Positions 12,818 to 13,393 of a DNA stretch of 13,393 nucleotides are shown piece after piece. The notes under the pieces are model-generated. The model saw nothing but the letters and a program-made list of their open reading frames with translations, was not told the origin of the DNA and did no database searches. Source of the stretch: Gallionella sp. (GTDB taxonomy: Bacteria > Pseudomonadota > Gammaproteobacteria > Burkholderiales > Gallionellaceae); NCBI GenBank assembly GCA_024654105.1, contig JANLID010000137.1:1-13393 (forward strand). The letters are read 5' to 3'. The translations under genes and the position numbers were made by a program. Numbering within the stretch: the first letter of the stretch is position 1; the number at the start of each line of letters is the position of its first letter.

Positions 12818-13393
12818 TCATCGTCGTGTAGCGCGGAGACGGGCGATCCGTTCCTCAGTCATATTGATGTTGTCGGCGAGACCGCCGTACTTCCGAAGTA
12901 TGGCAAGATTCTTCGTCGCTGCATCCAGTGACTCCTCGAGCTGTCCCTCCCGTTCGTAGATTTCCGAGAGGGTGAACCACACCTGATCGAGTTCGGGGTT
13001 TGCGTGGACCAACTGCTGCAGCTCCAGAATAGCCTGGGAGGTTTCACCCATCCTCTGTAGCAGTTGTGCGCGCCACAGCGTGGCGGTCATCCTCTCCTTG
13101 GGAATTCTCGCCAGCCCCGCACACTCTCGTAAAGCTCCGACGATGTCTCCAGCGCCGCCTTTGAGACGGACCAGTTGCTTGCGAGCGAACTCTTCGTCAG
13201 GCTTGATTGCGACAACTCGCTCGAAACGTTCGATGGCCTCACGTTCACGGTGCTGATGGATTGCGATAATCCCAAGGTTGTGCCACGCATCAACATCATT
13301 GGCATTTTCGGCGACTTGCGCAAGAAGTACCGTCTCTGCTTCTCCGAGATGACCCTCGGCAGTTAGTTTTGCAGCATCGGGGCGTTCCCGTTC
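12818..13393 (-). CDS. TPR-repeat protein, C-terminal part (N-terminus beyond window)
   Basis: The frame is open from the window edge to TGA at 12818, 191 codons, with no stop and no need to start at the internal ATG 13090. It encodes tetratricopeptide-like helix pairs: AEGHLGEAETVLLAQVAENAND, then DAWHNLGIIAIHQHREREAIERFERVVAIKPDEEFA, then WRAQLLQRMGETSQAILELQQLVHANPELDQVWFTLSEIYEREGQLEESL, ending in a basic tail RIARLRATRR. TPRs mediate protein-protein contacts; the partner is unknown. No signal peptide or catalytic domain can be judged because the N-terminus is missing. It converges on prc with 68 nt between stops. No specific gene name is recognisable. Confidence 0.85.
   Translation of the reverse strand, partial: ERERPDAAKLTAEGHLGEAETVLLAQVAENANDVDAWHNLGIIAIHQHREREAIERFERVVAIKPDEEFARKQLVRLKGGAGDIVGALRECAGLARIPKERMTATLWRAQLLQRMGETSQAILELQQLVHANPELDQVWFTLSEIYEREGQLEESLDAATKNLAILRKYGGLADNINMTEERIARLRATRR

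Noticed and set aside
1..13393. CRISPR array, tRNA or rRNA genes
   Set aside because: No regularly spaced repeats with unique spacers and no tRNA- or rRNA-like segment were seen on either strand.

Overview
The window looks like a betaproteobacterial chromosome. The Isc proteins resemble the E. coli set closely, the gene order trmJ-cysE-iscR-iscS-iscU-iscA-hscB-hscA-fdx fits that class, and the intergenic gaps carry dispersed palindromes. A Nitrosomonadales-type organism is my best guess, but no marker gene settles it. It has three parts: a core iron-sulfur operon, a short accessory islet, and a second core segment.

Positions 1-7196 (minus strand) hold the iron-sulfur assembly genes. trmJ (tRNA 2'-O-methyltransferase) overlaps cysE (serine acetyltransferase). 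The ISC operon follows: iscR (Fe-S regulator), iscS (cysteine desulfurase), iscU (scaffold), iscA (carrier), hscB and hscA (co-chaperone and chaperone), and fdx (ferredoxin, cut by the window edge). CysE makes the cysteine precursor and IscS takes sulfur from cysteine, so sulfur supply and use are adjacent. A strong sigma-70-like promoter overlapping an IscR type-1-like site lies at the 3' end of cysE. Three gaps in the operon (iscS/iscU, iscA/hscB, hscB/hscA) contain inverted repeats that would fold in the mRNA.

Positions 7200-10515 are an islet of selfish DNA. Two toxin-antitoxin modules face away from each other: a Phd/YefM-RelE/ParE pair (minus) and ccdAB (plus). Each has a recognisable promoter and a palindrome placed like an autoregulatory operator. 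Next is a decayed IS21-family element. Its istA has lost the catalytic core through an internal deletion, and its istB is truncated and fused in frame to what looks like the C-terminus of a class I cytochrome c. Degenerate tandem repeats typical of IS21 ends fill the space up to prc.

Positions 10620-13393 hold prc (periplasmic C-terminal processing protease, plus) and, convergent with it, the C-terminal 191 residues of a TPR-repeat protein (minus) that is open to the window edge.

I found no tRNA, rRNA or CRISPR array. I do not see a clearly new multi-gene system. The most unusual items are the IstB-cytochrome junction, the perfect 22-bp inverted repeat in front of hscA, and the toxin-antitoxin module placed 27 bp upstream of the trmJ-cysE-isc cluster.
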